Source: Conexibacter woesei Iso977N (GTDB lineage Bacteria > Actinomycetota > Thermoleophilia > Solirubrobacterales > Solirubrobacteraceae). From it: 64,000 bases of DNA. Below the pieces are notes generated by a model, which saw only the letters and a list, made by a program, of their open reading frames with translations, did no database searches and had not been told where the DNA came from. The position numbers were made by a program, and so were the translations under genes. The DNA lies in contig NZ_AUKG01000001.1 of the NCBI RefSeq assembly GCF_000424625.1, positions 1,426,001 through 1,490,000 of the forward strand, written 5' to 3'. Below are positions 1 through 8,617 of this stretch, piece after piece (within the stretch, counting starts at the first letter, position 1; each line of letters opens with the position of its first letter).

Positions 1-2
1 AG

Positions 3-365
3 TACGTGGACGCGGCGCGCGAAGCCGGGCTGAAGATGGCGGTGGTGTCGTCGTCGGCGAACGCGCGCGACGTGCTCAAGGCGATTGGGTTGCTCGACAG
101 GTTCCCGGAGATCGTGGACGGGCATGCCGTCGCGGAGGAGGGGCTGAAGGGCAAGCCGGCGCCGGACACGTTCCTGGAGGGCGCGAGGCGGCTGGGCGTT
201 GCGCCGTCGCATGCCGCGGTCTTCGAGGACGCGCTGGCGGGCGTCCAGGCCGGGCGCGACGGCAGGTTCGGCGCCGTTGTCGGGGTCGATCGCGTCGGGC
301 AGGCGGCGGCGCTGCGCGACCACGGCGCGACGATCGTCGTCCAGGACCTGGCGGAGTTGTTGTAG
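3..365 (+). CDS. HAD hydrolase, beta-phosphoglucomutase-like (3' part only)
   Basis: The left window edge cuts this gene; the reading frame is open from base 3 and the true start lies outside. The visible 120 residues are the C-terminal half of a HAD-superfamily phosphatase/mutase: a VVSSSAN stretch fits HAD motif [11 protein letters not shown] carries the motif III lysine, and [12 protein letters not shown] carries the motif IV acidic residues. In the family this enzyme converts beta-glucose 1-phosphate to glucose 6-phosphate. The stop lies 6 bases before a GH65 phosphorylase gene, the classical partner that produces sugar 1-phosphate, so the two probably form one disaccharide-degrading operon. 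Substrate assignment is inference. Confidence 0.85.
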   Translation, partial: YVDAAREAGLKMAVVSSSANARDVLKAIGLLDRFPEIVDGHAVAEEGLKGKPAPDTFLEGARRLGVAPSHAAVFEDALAGVQAGRDGRFGAVVGVDRVGQAAALRDHGATIVVQDLAELL

Positions 366-371
366 ACCTTC

Positions 372-2765
372 ATGATCACCCACCCCAACTACGACGCGAA
401 CGACCCGTGGGCGCTGCGCGAGCGCGGCCTGGACCTCGGGACGCTGGCGCAGTCCGAGTCGGTCTTCGCGCTGGCCAACGGCCACATCGGCCTGCGCGGG
501 AACCTCGACGAGGGCGAGCCGGTCGGCCTGCCGGGGACGTACCTCAACGGCTTCCACGAGACGCGGCCGCTGCCCTACGCCGAGTCGGCATACGGGAACC
601 CGGAGGCGGGGGAGACGGTCGTCAACGTCACCGACGCCAAGTTGATGCGGTTGCACGTCGACGACGAGCTGTTCGACGTGCGCTACGGCGAGCTGCTGTC
701 GCACGAGCGCGTGCTCGACTTCCGGGCGGGGATGCTGCGGCGCGAGGTGCACTGGCGCTCGCCGGCCGGCGCGGAGGTCCGGATCCGGTCCAAGCGGCTG
801 GTGTCGTTCTCGCAGCGGGGCGTGGCGGCGATCGAGTACGAGGTCGAGCCGGTCGGCAGGTCTGCGCGCTTGGTCATCCAGAGCGAGCTGGTCACCAACG
901 AGGACGGGCACACGGGTGCGCCCTCGGGGCCGGGCGGGGCCGAGCACGGCGGCGACCCGCGCGGCGCGGCGGCGCTGGCGCAGCCGCTGGAGGGGCTGGA
1001 GTCGTTCGCGGATGACATGCGGGTGTCGCTCGTGCACCGGACCAAGCGCTCCGGGGCGTTGGTGTGCGTGAGCGCCGATCACGAGGTGGAGGGCCCGGCG
1101 GGGACCGAGACGACGGTGGAGCACGGGGACGACGCGGCGCGGGTGATCGTGGCGGCCGACGTGCCCGAGGGCTCGACGCTGCGCGTGTTGAAGTTCATCT
1201 CGTATGCGTGGTCGGGACACCGGGCGCTGCCGTCGGTCCGCGCCCAGGCGCGCGGCGGCCTGGCCGAGGCGGCGCACACGGGCTGGGACGGGCTGTGCGA
1301 GGAGCAGAGGGCCTACTTGGACGCGTTCTGGGAGGGCGCGGACGTCGAGGTCGATGGCGACGGCGAGCTGCAGCAGGCGATCCGGTTCTCGTTGTTCCAC
1401 GTGTTGCAGGCGGGCGCGCGGGCGGAGCGACGGGCGATCGCGGCGAAGGGGCTGACGGGGTCCGGGTACGACGGGCACGCGTTCTGGGACAGCGAGTCCT
1501 TCGTGTTGCCGGTGTTGACCTACACGTCGCCGGATGCGGCGGCGGACGCGCTGCGGTGGCGGTTCGAGACCTTGGGGTTGGCGCGCGACCGGGCGCAGCA
1601 GCTGGGGTGGGCGGGGGCGGCGTTCCCGTGGCGGACGATCACGGGGCAGGAGTGCTCCGGGTACTGGCCTGCGGGCAGCGCGGCGGTGCACATCGGGGCC
1701 GACATCGCGGATGCCGTGCTGCGCTATCAGCGGGCGTCGGGCGATCCGGTGTTCGCGCGCGAGGTCGGGCTGCCGCTGCTGGTGGAGACGGCGCGGCTGT
1801 GGATCTCGCTCGGGCACTACGACCGCAAGAACCGGTTCCGGCTGGCGGGCGTGACGGGCCCGGACGAGTACAGCGCTTTGAGCGACGACAACACGTACAC
1901 CAACTTGATGGCGCGCCGGAACCTGCTGGGCGCGGCCGAGGCGGTCGACGCGCATCCGGAGAGCGCGGCGGGGCTGGGCGTGGGGCACGACGAGTCGACG
2001 CAGTGGCGGCGGGCGGCCGATGCGATGCACGTGCCCTACGACGGGATCCTGGACGTGCACATGCAGGCGGAGGGTTTCACGCACCACGCGGTGTGGGACT
2101 TCGAGGCGACGCCGGCGGAGAACTACCCGTTGTTGTTGCACTACCCGTACTTCGACCTGTACCGCAAGCAGGTCGTCAAGCAGGCCGACCTGGTGCTGGC
2201 GCTGTACACGTGCGGGGACCGGTTCACGGCCGAGCAGAAGGCGCGGGCGTTCGCGTACTACGAGCCGCTGACCGTTCGCGATTCTTCGCTGTCGGCGTGC
2301 GTGCAGGCGATCGTGGCGGCGGAGACGGGGCACCTCGAGTTGGCCTATGACTACCTCGGGGAGGCCGCGTACATGGACCTCCACGACCTGGAGCACAACA
2401 CGCGCGACGGGCTGCACATCGCGTCGCTGGCGGGTTCCTGGCTGGCGCTGGTCGCCGGCTTCGGCGGGTTCCGCGATCACGACGGCGTGCTGTCGTTCGC
2501 GCCACGCGTGCCGCCGGGAGTCGATCGGTTGGCGTTCCGGATCGGCGTGTCGACCGGCCGCGTGCTCGTCGAGGTCGACGCCGAGAACGCGCACTACACC
2601 CTGCAGTCCGGCGAGGCGCTGGAGATCCACCACCATGCCGAGCTCGTCCACCTGACGGCCGACTCCGGCCGCGTGTCCCGCCCCATCCCACCGCTCCCCC
2701 ACCGCGAACGCCCCCGTCAACCCTCCGGCCGCGAACCCCTCCGCCGCTCCGCCCCCCGCGCCTGA
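372..2765 (+). CDS. Glycoside hydrolase family 65 disaccharide phosphorylase
   Basis: A cytoplasmic protein of 797 residues, the usual GH65 size. The motif GVTGPDEYS places the expected catalytic acid at Glu499, and the stretch KQVVKQADLVLALY fits the region of the family that contacts phosphate, which favours a phosphorylase over a hydrolase. The enzyme would split an alpha-linked disaccharide (maltose, trehalose or kojibiose; the sequence does not say which) with inorganic phosphate to give beta-glucose 1-phosphate. The HAD gene just upstream would then make glucose 6-phosphate. The last 40 residues are Pro/Arg-rich and look non-catalytic. Similar HAD-GH65 pairs or fusions are known in actinobacteria. 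Confidence 0.9.
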   Translation: MITHPNYDANDPWALRERGLDLGTLAQSESVFALANGHIGLRGNLDEGEPVGLPGTYLNGFHETRPLPYAESAYGNPEAGETVVNVTDAKLMRLHVDDELFDVRYGELLSHERVLDFRAGMLRREVHWRSPAGAEVRIRSKRLVSFSQRGVAAIEYEVEPVGRSARLVIQSELVTNEDGHTGAPSGPGGAEHGGDPRGAAALAQPLEGLESFADDMRVSLVHRTKRSGALVCVSADHEVEGPAGTETTVEHGDDAARVIVAADVPEGSTLRVLKFISYAWSGHRALPSVRAQARGGLAEAAHTGWDGLCEEQRAYLDAFWEGADVEVDGDGELQQAIRFSLFHVLQAGARAERRAIAAKGLTGSGYDGHAFWDSESFVLPVLTYTSPDAAADALRWRFETLGLARDRAQQLGWAGAAFPWRTITGQECSGYWPAGSAAVHIGADIADAVLRYQRASGDPVFAREVGLPLLVETARLWISLGHYDRKNRFRLAGVTGPDEYSALSDDNTYTNLMARRNLLGAAEAVDAHPESAAGLGVGHDESTQWRRAADAMHVPYDGILDVHMQAEGFTHHAVWDFEATPAENYPLLLHYPYFDLYRKQVVKQADLVLALYTCGDRFTAEQKARAFAYYEPLTVRDSSLSACVQAIVAAETGHLELAYDYLGEAAYMDLHDLEHNTRDGLHIASLAGSWLALVAGFGGFRDHDGVLSFAPRVPPGVDRLAFRIGVSTGRVLVEVDAENAHYTLQSGEALEIHHHAELVHLTADSGRVSRPIPPLPHRERPRQPSGREPLRRSAPRA

Positions 2766-3213
2766 CCTCAAGTCCCGCGCCTCGCCGCCGCGCCGTCACT
2801 CAGGTCACGCGCCTCGCCGCCGCGGCACCGCCACTGCCTTCGCCGCGTCGTCACTTCGCGGCGCCGCGCGTCGTCGTGGTTGAAGGCGCTTCGCTTGGTC
2901 CGGTCGTCGCGGTGGTGCGGAGTGAGGTCGGTCTCGCCGCCGTTCGTCCGGCATCGAGTCAACGCGCATCTCACTCTGCGGCGGCGCCGTCGTCTGTTCC
3001 GCGTCGTCACTCCGCGGCGCCGCGAGTTGTTGGGGTTGAAGGCGCTTCGCTTGGTCCGGTCGTCGTGGTGGTGCGGAGTGGAGTCGGGCTCGCCGTCGGC
3101 TGTCCGGCTTCGCGTCACACGCGATCCGGTTGTTGGGGCACCGCCGGTGTTTCCTTCGCGGTGGGCGTACCTGGGTCTCGCGTCGTGGTCGGTCGGCGGA
3201 GTAGGGTCGCGGC
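2766..3213. other. Intergenic region with degenerate direct repeats
   Basis: About 450 bases lie between the GH65 and acyl-CoA dehydrogenase genes. I see no convincing gene: open frames exist on both strands but their Arg/Ser-rich translations and poor codon use look like by-products of GC richness. The region holds the 156-base-period direct repeat described separately, a shorter 17-base repeat at 2776 and 2808, and a promoter-like TAGGGT at 3202-3207 just before the next start. Confidence 0.6.
2845..3122. repeat. Two-copy direct repeat, period 156 bases
   Basis: Copy 1 runs from about 2845 to 2966 and copy 2 from about 3001 to 3122. The offset is 156 bases along most of the length, although the short piece between gcgccgcg and ttgaagg varies more. 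The best conserved core is TTGAAGGCGCTTCGCTTGGT at 2880 and 3036, followed by a strongly similar stretch to CTCGCC. The core contains the near-palindrome GAAGGCGCTTC. Nothing in the copies resembles a transposase or a tRNA. It may be a dispersed non-coding repeat of this genome. Confidence 0.75.
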
Positions 3214-4515
3214 ATGGGTTGGGATTTCGCGACGGAGCCGGAGTACGCGGCAAAGCTGGACTGGGCGCGGGAGTTCGTCCGGGAGAACATCTGGCCGTTG
3301 GAGACGCTGGCCGGCGAGCTCGGGCAGGAGGCGCTGGATCGCGCCTACGCGCCGTTGCAGGAGGAGGTGCGCAGGCAGGGGTTGTGGGCCGCGCATCTGG
3401 ATCCGGAGCTGGGGGGACAGGGCTACGGGCAGGTCAAGTTGGGGTTGTTGCATGAGGTGCTTGGGACGTCGCCGTATGCCCCGAACGCGTTCGGGTGCCA
3501 GGCGCCGGACTCGGGCAACTCGGAGATCCTGGCGCTCGCAGGCACGGTGGAGCAGAAGGAGCGGTACCTGGAGCCGCTGCTCGCCGGCGACCTGAGGTCG
3601 GCGTTCTCGATGACGGAGCCGGACTCCGCTGGGTCGGACCCGACGCTGCTCAAGACGCAGGCCCGCAGGGATGGCGACGAGTACGTCATCACCGGCCGCA
3701 AGTGGTTCTCCTCGAACGCGTCGATCGCGAACTTCCTGATCGTCATGGCCGTCACGGACCCGGACGCGCGGCCGCACCAGCGGGCGTCGATGTTCCTGGT
3801 CGACGTCGACACCCCGGGCGTCAACATCCTGCGCGACGTGCCGACGATGGAGCACCCGTGGGAGGCCTTCGGCCAGCTCGGCGGGCACGCGGAGATCGTC
3901 TACGAGGACGTCCGGATCCCGGCGTCCGCCCGGCTGGGCGGCGAGGGCGAGGGGTTCCTGATCGCTCAGCAACGCCTCTACCCGGGCCGGATCCACCACT
4001 GCATGCGCTGGCTCGGCGTCGCGCAGCGGGCGTTCGACATGCTTTGCGAGCGCGCGACCTACCGCTACGCGCACGGCAAGACGCTCGGCGAGCACCAGTC
4101 GGTCCAGAACTGGATCGCCGACTCCGCTGCGCAGATGCAGGCCGCGCGCCTGATGACGCTGCAGGCCGCGTGGGTCATGGACACCCAGGGCGTCGCCGCC
4201 GCGCGCAAGGACATCGCCTTGATCAAGTTCTTCGGCGCGCAGGTCCTCCACGACGTCGTCGACCGCGCGCTCCAGGCCCACGGCTCGCTCGGCTACTCGA
4301 CCGACCTGCCGCTCGAGGCCATGTACCGCTACGCCCGCGCCGCGCGCATCTACGACGGCCCGGACGAGGTCCACCGCCAGTCCGTCGCCCGCCAGATCCT
4401 CCGCGGCTACGCCCCTCCGGCCGACGAGATCCCGACCGAGCACGTCCCAACCCGCCGCGCCGCCGCCCGCGACCAGTTCGCGCACGTCCTCGACACGATC
4501 ACGGCCAACGACTAG
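3214..4515 (+). CDS. Acyl-CoA dehydrogenase family protein
   Basis: A 433-residue flavoenzyme of the acyl-CoA dehydrogenase superfamily. It has the usual order of an N-terminal helical domain, a middle beta domain with FSMTEPDSAGSDP (FAD/substrate contact) and GRKWFSSNA, and a C-terminal helical domain. The C-terminal YDGPDEVHRQ puts a likely catalytic base near Glu385, the position used by ACAD10/11-like and FadE-like members. It would introduce the alpha-beta double bond in an acyl-CoA; chain length cannot be read. A -10 box TAGGGT ends 6 bases before the ATG, so the transcript is probably leaderless. The stop codon overlaps that of the convergent downstream gene. Confidence 0.9.
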   Translation: MGWDFATEPEYAAKLDWAREFVRENIWPLETLAGELGQEALDRAYAPLQEEVRRQGLWAAHLDPELGGQGYGQVKLGLLHEVLGTSPYAPNAFGCQAPDSGNSEILALAGTVEQKERYLEPLLAGDLRSAFSMTEPDSAGSDPTLLKTQARRDGDEYVITGRKWFSSNASIANFLIVMAVTDPDARPHQRASMFLVDVDTPGVNILRDVPTMEHPWEAFGQLGGHAEIVYEDVRIPASARLGGEGEGFLIAQQRLYPGRIHHCMRWLGVAQRAFDMLCERATYRYAHGKTLGEHQSVQNWIADSAAQMQAARLMTLQAAWVMDTQGVAAARKDIALIKFFGAQVLHDVVDRALQAHGSLGYSTDLPLEAMYRYARAARIYDGPDEVHRQSVARQILRGYAPPADEIPTEHVPTRRAAARDQFAHVLDTITAND

Positions 4516-4784
4516 CTGAACGCGAAGCGCTGGAGGGCTTCAAGCATCGCCGAGCGGGGGATGGGGCCGATGCGGACGGACCAGGCCTGGTCGAGCTCTT
4601 GGCGGAAGGTGGTGGGGAGGCCGGCTGATTCGATGATGGTCTTGGCGAACTCGGCGTCGGCGTAGCCGGTGGAGCCGTGGTAGGTGAAGTCGATGCCGTA
4701 GCGGTCGGCGTCGATCGGCCAGATCGAGATGCGGTTCGGGCGTAGGGGTGCCGGTGGGCGGTCGGTGGGGGTGAGGTCGGCCAC
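4512..4784 (-). CDS. Hypothetical protein, 90 aa
   Basis: A small protein with a GTG start, not recognised. It reads as a folded, non-secreted domain, for example RISIWPIDADRYGIDFTYHG followed by a helix containing EFAKTIIESAGLP, and ends in RSAMLEALQRFAFS. There is no membrane segment or metal motif. Codon use is that of a real gene. Its TAG stop shares the four bases CTAG (4512-4515) with the TAG stop of the convergent acyl-CoA dehydrogenase gene. Confidence 0.65.
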   Translation of the reverse strand: MADLTPTDRPPAPLRPNRISIWPIDADRYGIDFTYHGSTGYADAEFAKTIIESAGLPTTFRQELDQAWSVRIGPIPRSAMLEALQRFAFS

Positions 4785-4885
4785 GGGAGGCGAGGGTATT
4801 CGGCGAAGTCTGGACTGGTGGTCCAGGTGTGTTCTTCGCGGACGTTGCGGGAACTCTCACGCGGCGTTCAACCGCGTCTTGTGGA

Positions 4886-5746
4886 GTGCCGGGGATCGCC
4901 AGGCCGAGATTGAGACTTGCCGTGCTGGCCGCCAGTGCCGTTGTGCTGGTGGTCGTCGCCGTGCGCGCGCCGAGTGGGCCGGCGTCGTTGGCGCAGACGC
5001 AGACCACGGCGGCGCCGGCGACCGTGGAGGCGGTCCCGGTGAAGGCGACGTCGACCACATCAACTTCCCGCAGTCCCGTGCTCGCGACCGCCGCGGGCGT
5101 TGCCAGCGCACGGAAGTTCGCGGCGCGGCGCAGGGGCGTCGTCGGGTTCGCGGTGCTGGACGGGCAGGGCCGGATGCGCGGCGTCAACCGCAGCGTGCAG
5201 TTCCCGTCGGCGTCGGTCGTCAAGGCCATGTTGTTGGTTGCGACGCTGCGCCGCTACGGCCACGGCCACCTGGACGCGAAGACCGCCCAGACGCTGACGC
5301 GCATGATCGAGGTCTCCGACAACGACGCCGCCGACGCGATCTACCGCCGCGTCGGCGCCGCCGGCCTCTACCGCGTGGCCAACGCGGCCCACGCCAGGCA
5401 CTTCCGCGACGTCGGCTACTGGGCCAGCGCGCAGCTGACCGCCGCCGACCAGGCGCGGTTCTTCTACAACATCGACAAGTTGGTGCCCTCGACGCACCGC
5501 CACTTCGCGCGCAAGCTGCTGTCGTCGGTCGTCTCCTACCAGCGCTGGGGCATCGCGCCGGTCGCGGCACATCACAACATGAAGGCCTTCTTCAAGGGCG
5601 GTTGGCGGACCGGGATCACGCACCAGGTCGCGCTGCTGATCCGCGGCAACCGCCGCGTCGCCCTGGCGGTCCTGACGAGCGGCGCGCCCTCGCAGGCCTA
5701 CGGGGAGCAGACCATCGAGGGCATCGCCGCGCGCGTCTTGCGCTAG
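4886..5746 (+). CDS. Secreted or anchored beta-lactamase-like serine hydrolase
   Basis: An exported member of the class A beta-lactamase / penicillin-binding fold. A basic N-terminus and one hydrophobic helix (LAVLAASAVVLVVVAV) are followed by a Thr/Ser/Ala-rich linker. The catalytic motifs appear in order: SVVK in PSASVVKAML (SxxK), SDN in EVSDNDAAD, and KGG in FFKGGWRTG. It may act on peptidoglycan peptides or beta-lactams. The frame is open to a GTG at 4829, but the codons from 4829 to 4885 are AT-ended and unlike the gene, so I prefer the GTG at 4886. The stop overlaps the convergent lipoprotein stop in CTAG (5743-5746). Confidence 0.8.
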   Translation: MPGIARPRLRLAVLAASAVVLVVVAVRAPSGPASLAQTQTTAAPATVEAVPVKATSTTSTSRSPVLATAAGVASARKFAARRRGVVGFAVLDGQGRMRGVNRSVQFPSASVVKAMLLVATLRRYGHGHLDAKTAQTLTRMIEVSDNDAADAIYRRVGAAGLYRVANAAHARHFRDVGYWASAQLTAADQARFFYNIDKLVPSTHRHFARKLLSSVVSYQRWGIAPVAAHHNMKAFFKGGWRTGITHQVALLIRGNRRVALAVLTSGAPSQAYGEQTIEGIAARVLR

Positions 5747-6237
5747 GTCGTCGAGCCCGAGGTCGAGCTGGTCGAGGACGGCGCGGTCCCCGACGGCGGT
5801 GCGCCGCCGTTGCCGCCGCCCGGCCCGGCGCCCTGCGGCATGACCGTCGCCAGCGCCGCGGAGACCTTCGACTCCGACAGGTTCAGCGCCCTGGCGATCG
5901 CCGCCGCCATGTTGCCCGGACCGCCCGAGCTGCCGCTCGGCTGCTGCCCCGGCGTCCCGGTCGGGCGCGCCGACTGCATCGCCCTCTGGAGCGCGCTGGT
6001 CGAGACGCCGAGCTTCGTGGCAAGCGTCTTCAGCGTCGTCGCGTCGAACCCGCCGCCGCGCGCTCCGCCGGCGGTGCCGCCGGGCGCCGCCGTGCTCGAC
6101 GACGCCGACTGCTGCGCCGCCCCCGAGTTGTTGGTGCTGTTGTTCGACGACGACGAGCCGCAGCCGGCGACCGCGCCGCCGAAGAGGGCGGTGGTCCCGA
6201 CGATCACGGCGACTCTCCGGATACGTGGCTTCTTCAT
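5743..6237 (-). CDS. Putative lipoprotein with two LGVS/LNLS helix repeats
   Basis: A 164-residue protein starting MKKPRIRRVAVIVG, with a hydrophobic stretch and the lipobox-like AVAGC, so it is probably lipid-anchored on the outside of the cell. After a Ser/Asn/Gly-rich linker there are two related helical pieces, LATKLGVSTSALQRAM and IARALNLSESKVSAAL, that resemble each other as internal repeats. The C-terminus is again Gly/Pro/Ser/Thr-rich. ATG codons at 6249 and 6291 are alternative starts but would place extra residues before the signal. Function is unknown. Confidence 0.7.
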   Translation of the reverse strand: MKKPRIRRVAVIVGTTALFGGAVAGCGSSSSNNSTNNSGAAQQSASSSTAAPGGTAGGARGGGFDATTLKTLATKLGVSTSALQRAMQSARPTGTPGQQPSGSSGGPGNMAAAIARALNLSESKVSAALATVMPQGAGPGGGNGGAPPSGTAPSSTSSTSGSTT

Positions 6238-6355
6238 GTCCACCACCATCGGCGCGCGGCCTGAGCGCGCGCTGGGCCGCCGCTGAGCCATTGCTGGGCA
6301 TCGTGCGGACCGCGCCAGGTTTCACGCCCGTACCCTGCGGTATCTGCACTCCCGG

Positions 6356-6535
6356 ATGGACGAGCGCCCCGAGCCCGACGAGCAGACCGCCGCGGTCCCC
6401 GCGCTCGTCGAGGCGCAGCTGGAGACCGCGCGCGCCGAGGTCTTCCGCGCCTACGTCCGCGCCCGCGCGAAGGCGAGGGAGCTCGCCGCCGAGGCCGAGC
6501 CGCCCGAGCGCCGCGAGCCGCCTGGGACCGGCTGA
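6356..6535 (+). CDS. Small charged hypothetical protein, 59 aa
   Basis: A 60-codon frame starting ATG GAC GAG and ending in TGA at 6533-6535. Nearly every codon ends in G or C, as in the proven genes here, and a random frame would not be expected to do this. The product starts MDERPEPDEQTAAVPALVEA and continues as an Ala/Arg/Glu-rich helix (ETARAEVFRAYVRARAKA). There is no signal peptide. It sits between the lipoprotein and the amidase promoter. I do not recognise the family. Confidence 0.55.
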   Translation: MDERPEPDEQTAAVPALVEAQLETARAEVFRAYVRARAKARELAAEAEPPERREPPGTG

Positions 6536-6538
6536 GAC

Positions 6539-6575
6539 TTGGTCGTTCGAACGAACGACAGATAACCTGCGCCGC
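6539..6575 (+). promoter_or_regulatory. Amidase promoter with palindromic operator
   Basis: A -35-like TTGGTC (6539-6544) and a -10-like TAACCT (6563-6568) are 18 bases apart. The -10 ends 7 bases before the ATG, so the message is probably leaderless. The perfect 12-base palindrome TCGTTCGAACGA (6543-6554) overlaps the -35 box and fills the spacer. A TetR-type gene lies in the same operon, so this is a good candidate for its operator; that link is inference. Confidence 0.6.
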
Positions 6576-8057
6576 ATGACGACCCCGAGCGACGCCGCCG
6601 CAGGGACGCCCGCCACGACGGCCGAGACGACGACGCGCGCCGGCGCCGACCTGGCGTTCGCCGGACTGCGCCGGACGGCGGAGCTGATCGCCAGCGGTGA
6701 GGCGTCCAGCGCCGAGCTGGTCGAGGCGGCGCTGGCGCGGATCGACGCCGCGCAGCCGGACCTCAACGCGTTCCGGGTCGTCCGCCACGAGGCGGCGCGC
6801 GCCGAGGCCGCCGCGGCCGACCAAACGCCGCGCGACGCCCGCGGCCCGCTGCACGGCGTCCCGATCGCCATCAAGGACGACATGGACCTCGAGGGCGAGT
6901 GCACCGCGTTCGGCTGCGAGGGCACGTTCGCCGCCAAGACCGCCGACGGCGAGGCTGCCCGTAGGCTGCGGGCGGCGGGCGCGGTGATCGTCGGCAAGAC
7001 GACGTCGCCCGAGTTCGGCCAGTGGCCTATCACCGAGGGCCCGGCCTTCGGCGCCACGCGCAACCCCTACAACTTGGAGCACACGCCCGGCGGGTCGAGC
7101 GGCGGCAGCGCCGCCGCGGTCGCCGCGGGGCTGGTCCCGGCCGCGCTCGGCTCCGACGGCGCGGGCTCGGTCCGGATCCCGGCCGCCTGGACGCACCTCG
7201 TCGGCATCAAGCCCCAGCGCGGGCGGATCTCGACGCTGCCCGACCAGGAGGCGTTCGAGGGCCTGACCTGCATCGGGCCGCTGGCCCGGACCGTCGCCGA
7301 CGCCGCGTTCCTGCTCGACGTCGCCGCCGGCGGCGCGCCCGGCGACCGCCACACGCCCAACCGGCCCGGCGTGCCGTTCGCGCGCAACGCCGAGACCGCC
7401 GATCCCGGCCGCCTGCGGATCGCGCTCTCCACCCGGATCCCGTTCAGCGGCGCGCCCGCCAGGCTGAACCCCGAGGTCGAGGAGCACGTCACCCGCCTGG
7501 CCGGCGTTCTCGAGCAACTCGGTCACGAAGTGGTGGAAGACGACCCGCGCTACGGCCTGATCGGCGCCACGTTCATCCCGCGCTCGATGGCCGGCCTGCA
7601 TGAGTGGTCGCACCGCGTCCCGGACGCCGCGCGCCTCGACCCGCGCACGCGCCACAACGCCTCGCTCGGCCGCTGGCTCAAGGGCCCGCCGCTCCGGCTC
7701 GCCCGCGCGCTGGAGGCGCCGCTGCGCGCCGGGATCGGCCGCATCTTCCACCGCGTCGACGTCGTCCTGGCGCCCACGACCGCGCAGCCGCCGCTGCCGG
7801 TCGGCGCGATCGACGGCCTCGGCGGCTGGGCGACCGACAAGGTCATCGTCGGCGCGTGCCCGTACGCGTGGCCGTGGAACGTCCTCGGCTGGCCGGGCGT
7901 CAACGTGCCTGCCGGCCTGACCCGCGACGGCCTGCCGGTCGGCGCCCAGCTGCTCGGCCCGCAGGCCAGCGAGCCGCGGCTGATCGCGCTCGCCGCGCAA
8001 CTTGAAGCACATGAGCGGTGGCAGGACACGCGCCCGCCGTACGCCGCGGCCGCATGA
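6576..8057 (+). CDS. Amidase signature family hydrolase
   Basis: A 493-residue cytoplasmic enzyme of the amidase signature family. The Ser-cisSer-Lys triad can be placed: Lys100 in PIAIKDDM, the cis-Ser at Ser175 in GGSSGGS, and the nucleophile Ser199 in GSDGAGSVRIPAA, with the 24-residue spacing typical of the family. It hydrolyses an amide bond; the substrate is not evident. There is no GatB or GatC neighbour, so it is not the tRNA amidotransferase subunit. It is the first gene of an operon with a TetR regulator (ATGA overlap) and an SDR protein. The ATG at 6576 is chosen because promoter elements lie just upstream. Confidence 0.88.
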   Translation: MTTPSDAAAGTPATTAETTTRAGADLAFAGLRRTAELIASGEASSAELVEAALARIDAAQPDLNAFRVVRHEAARAEAAAADQTPRDARGPLHGVPIAIKDDMDLEGECTAFGCEGTFAAKTADGEAARRLRAAGAVIVGKTTSPEFGQWPITEGPAFGATRNPYNLEHTPGGSSGGSAAAVAAGLVPAALGSDGAGSVRIPAAWTHLVGIKPQRGRISTLPDQEAFEGLTCIGPLARTVADAAFLLDVAAGGAPGDRHTPNRPGVPFARNAETADPGRLRIALSTRIPFSGAPARLNPEVEEHVTRLAGVLEQLGHEVVEDDPRYGLIGATFIPRSMAGLHEWSHRVPDAARLDPRTRHNASLGRWLKGPPLRLARALEAPLRAGIGRIFHRVDVVLAPTTAQPPLPVGAIDGLGGWATDKVIVGACPYAWPWNVLGWPGVNVPAGLTRDGLPVGAQLLGPQASEPRLIALAAQLEAHERWQDTRPPYAAAA

Positions 8058-8611
8058 GCGCCCGCGAGCGGATCCTGCACGCCACCCTGGAGCTGATCGG
8101 CGAGTCCGGGATCGGCGGCGTCACCAACCGCGCGGTGGCGACCCGCGCCGACGTCTCGCTCGGCTCGCTCACCTACCACTTCGCCTCCCAGAACGACCTC
8201 CTGCGCGAGGCGCTGCTGATCTTCGTCACGCGCGAGGCCGAGCGCCTGGAGCAGCTCGCCGACGGGCTGGACGGCGCGCCGCTGGAGATCGACGAGGTCG
8301 CGGCTGCGGTCCAGGCGGTCGTGCAGTCGGCCAACCGCAACGAGCAGCTCGCCCAGATGGAGCTGTACCTCCAGGCCTCGCGCGACGGCGAGCTGCGCGA
8401 CGTCGCCGCGCGCGCCTACGCCGCCTACGACCAGGCGGCGCGCACGGTCCTGGTCGCGCTCGGCGTCGCCGACCCGGAGCCGCTGATCCCGGCGCTGATC
8501 GCGCTGGTCGACGGCTTCGAGCTGCGCCGCCTCGCGCTCGACGGCCCGGGCGCCGACCCGGCGCTGACCGCCGCGCTGGCGGCGCTCGTGCGCGCGGGCA
8601 CGTCAGACTGA
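8054..8611 (+). CDS. TetR family transcriptional regulator
   Basis: A 185-residue regulator. The N-terminal helix-turn-helix reads ERILHATLELIGESGIGGVT, then NRAVATRADVSLGSLTYHF, the standard TetR recognition region; the rest is the helical ligand-binding and dimer domain. Its ATG overlaps the amidase stop in ATGA (8054-8057), showing translational coupling. The palindrome in the promoter before the amidase is the likely binding site, giving autorepression of the three-gene operon. Confidence 0.88.
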   Translation: MSARERILHATLELIGESGIGGVTNRAVATRADVSLGSLTYHFASQNDLLREALLIFVTREAERLEQLADGLDGAPLEIDEVAAAVQAVVQSANRNEQLAQMELYLQASRDGELRDVAARAYAAYDQAARTVLVALGVADPEPLIPALIALVDGFELRRLALDGPGADPALTAALAALVRAGTSD

Positions 8612-8617
8612 CGCACC

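Noticed and set aside
5060-7063. Long minus-strand frame opposite the serine hydrolase and amidase
   Set aside because: Antisense shadow of conserved genes; no recognisable motif and no credible start.
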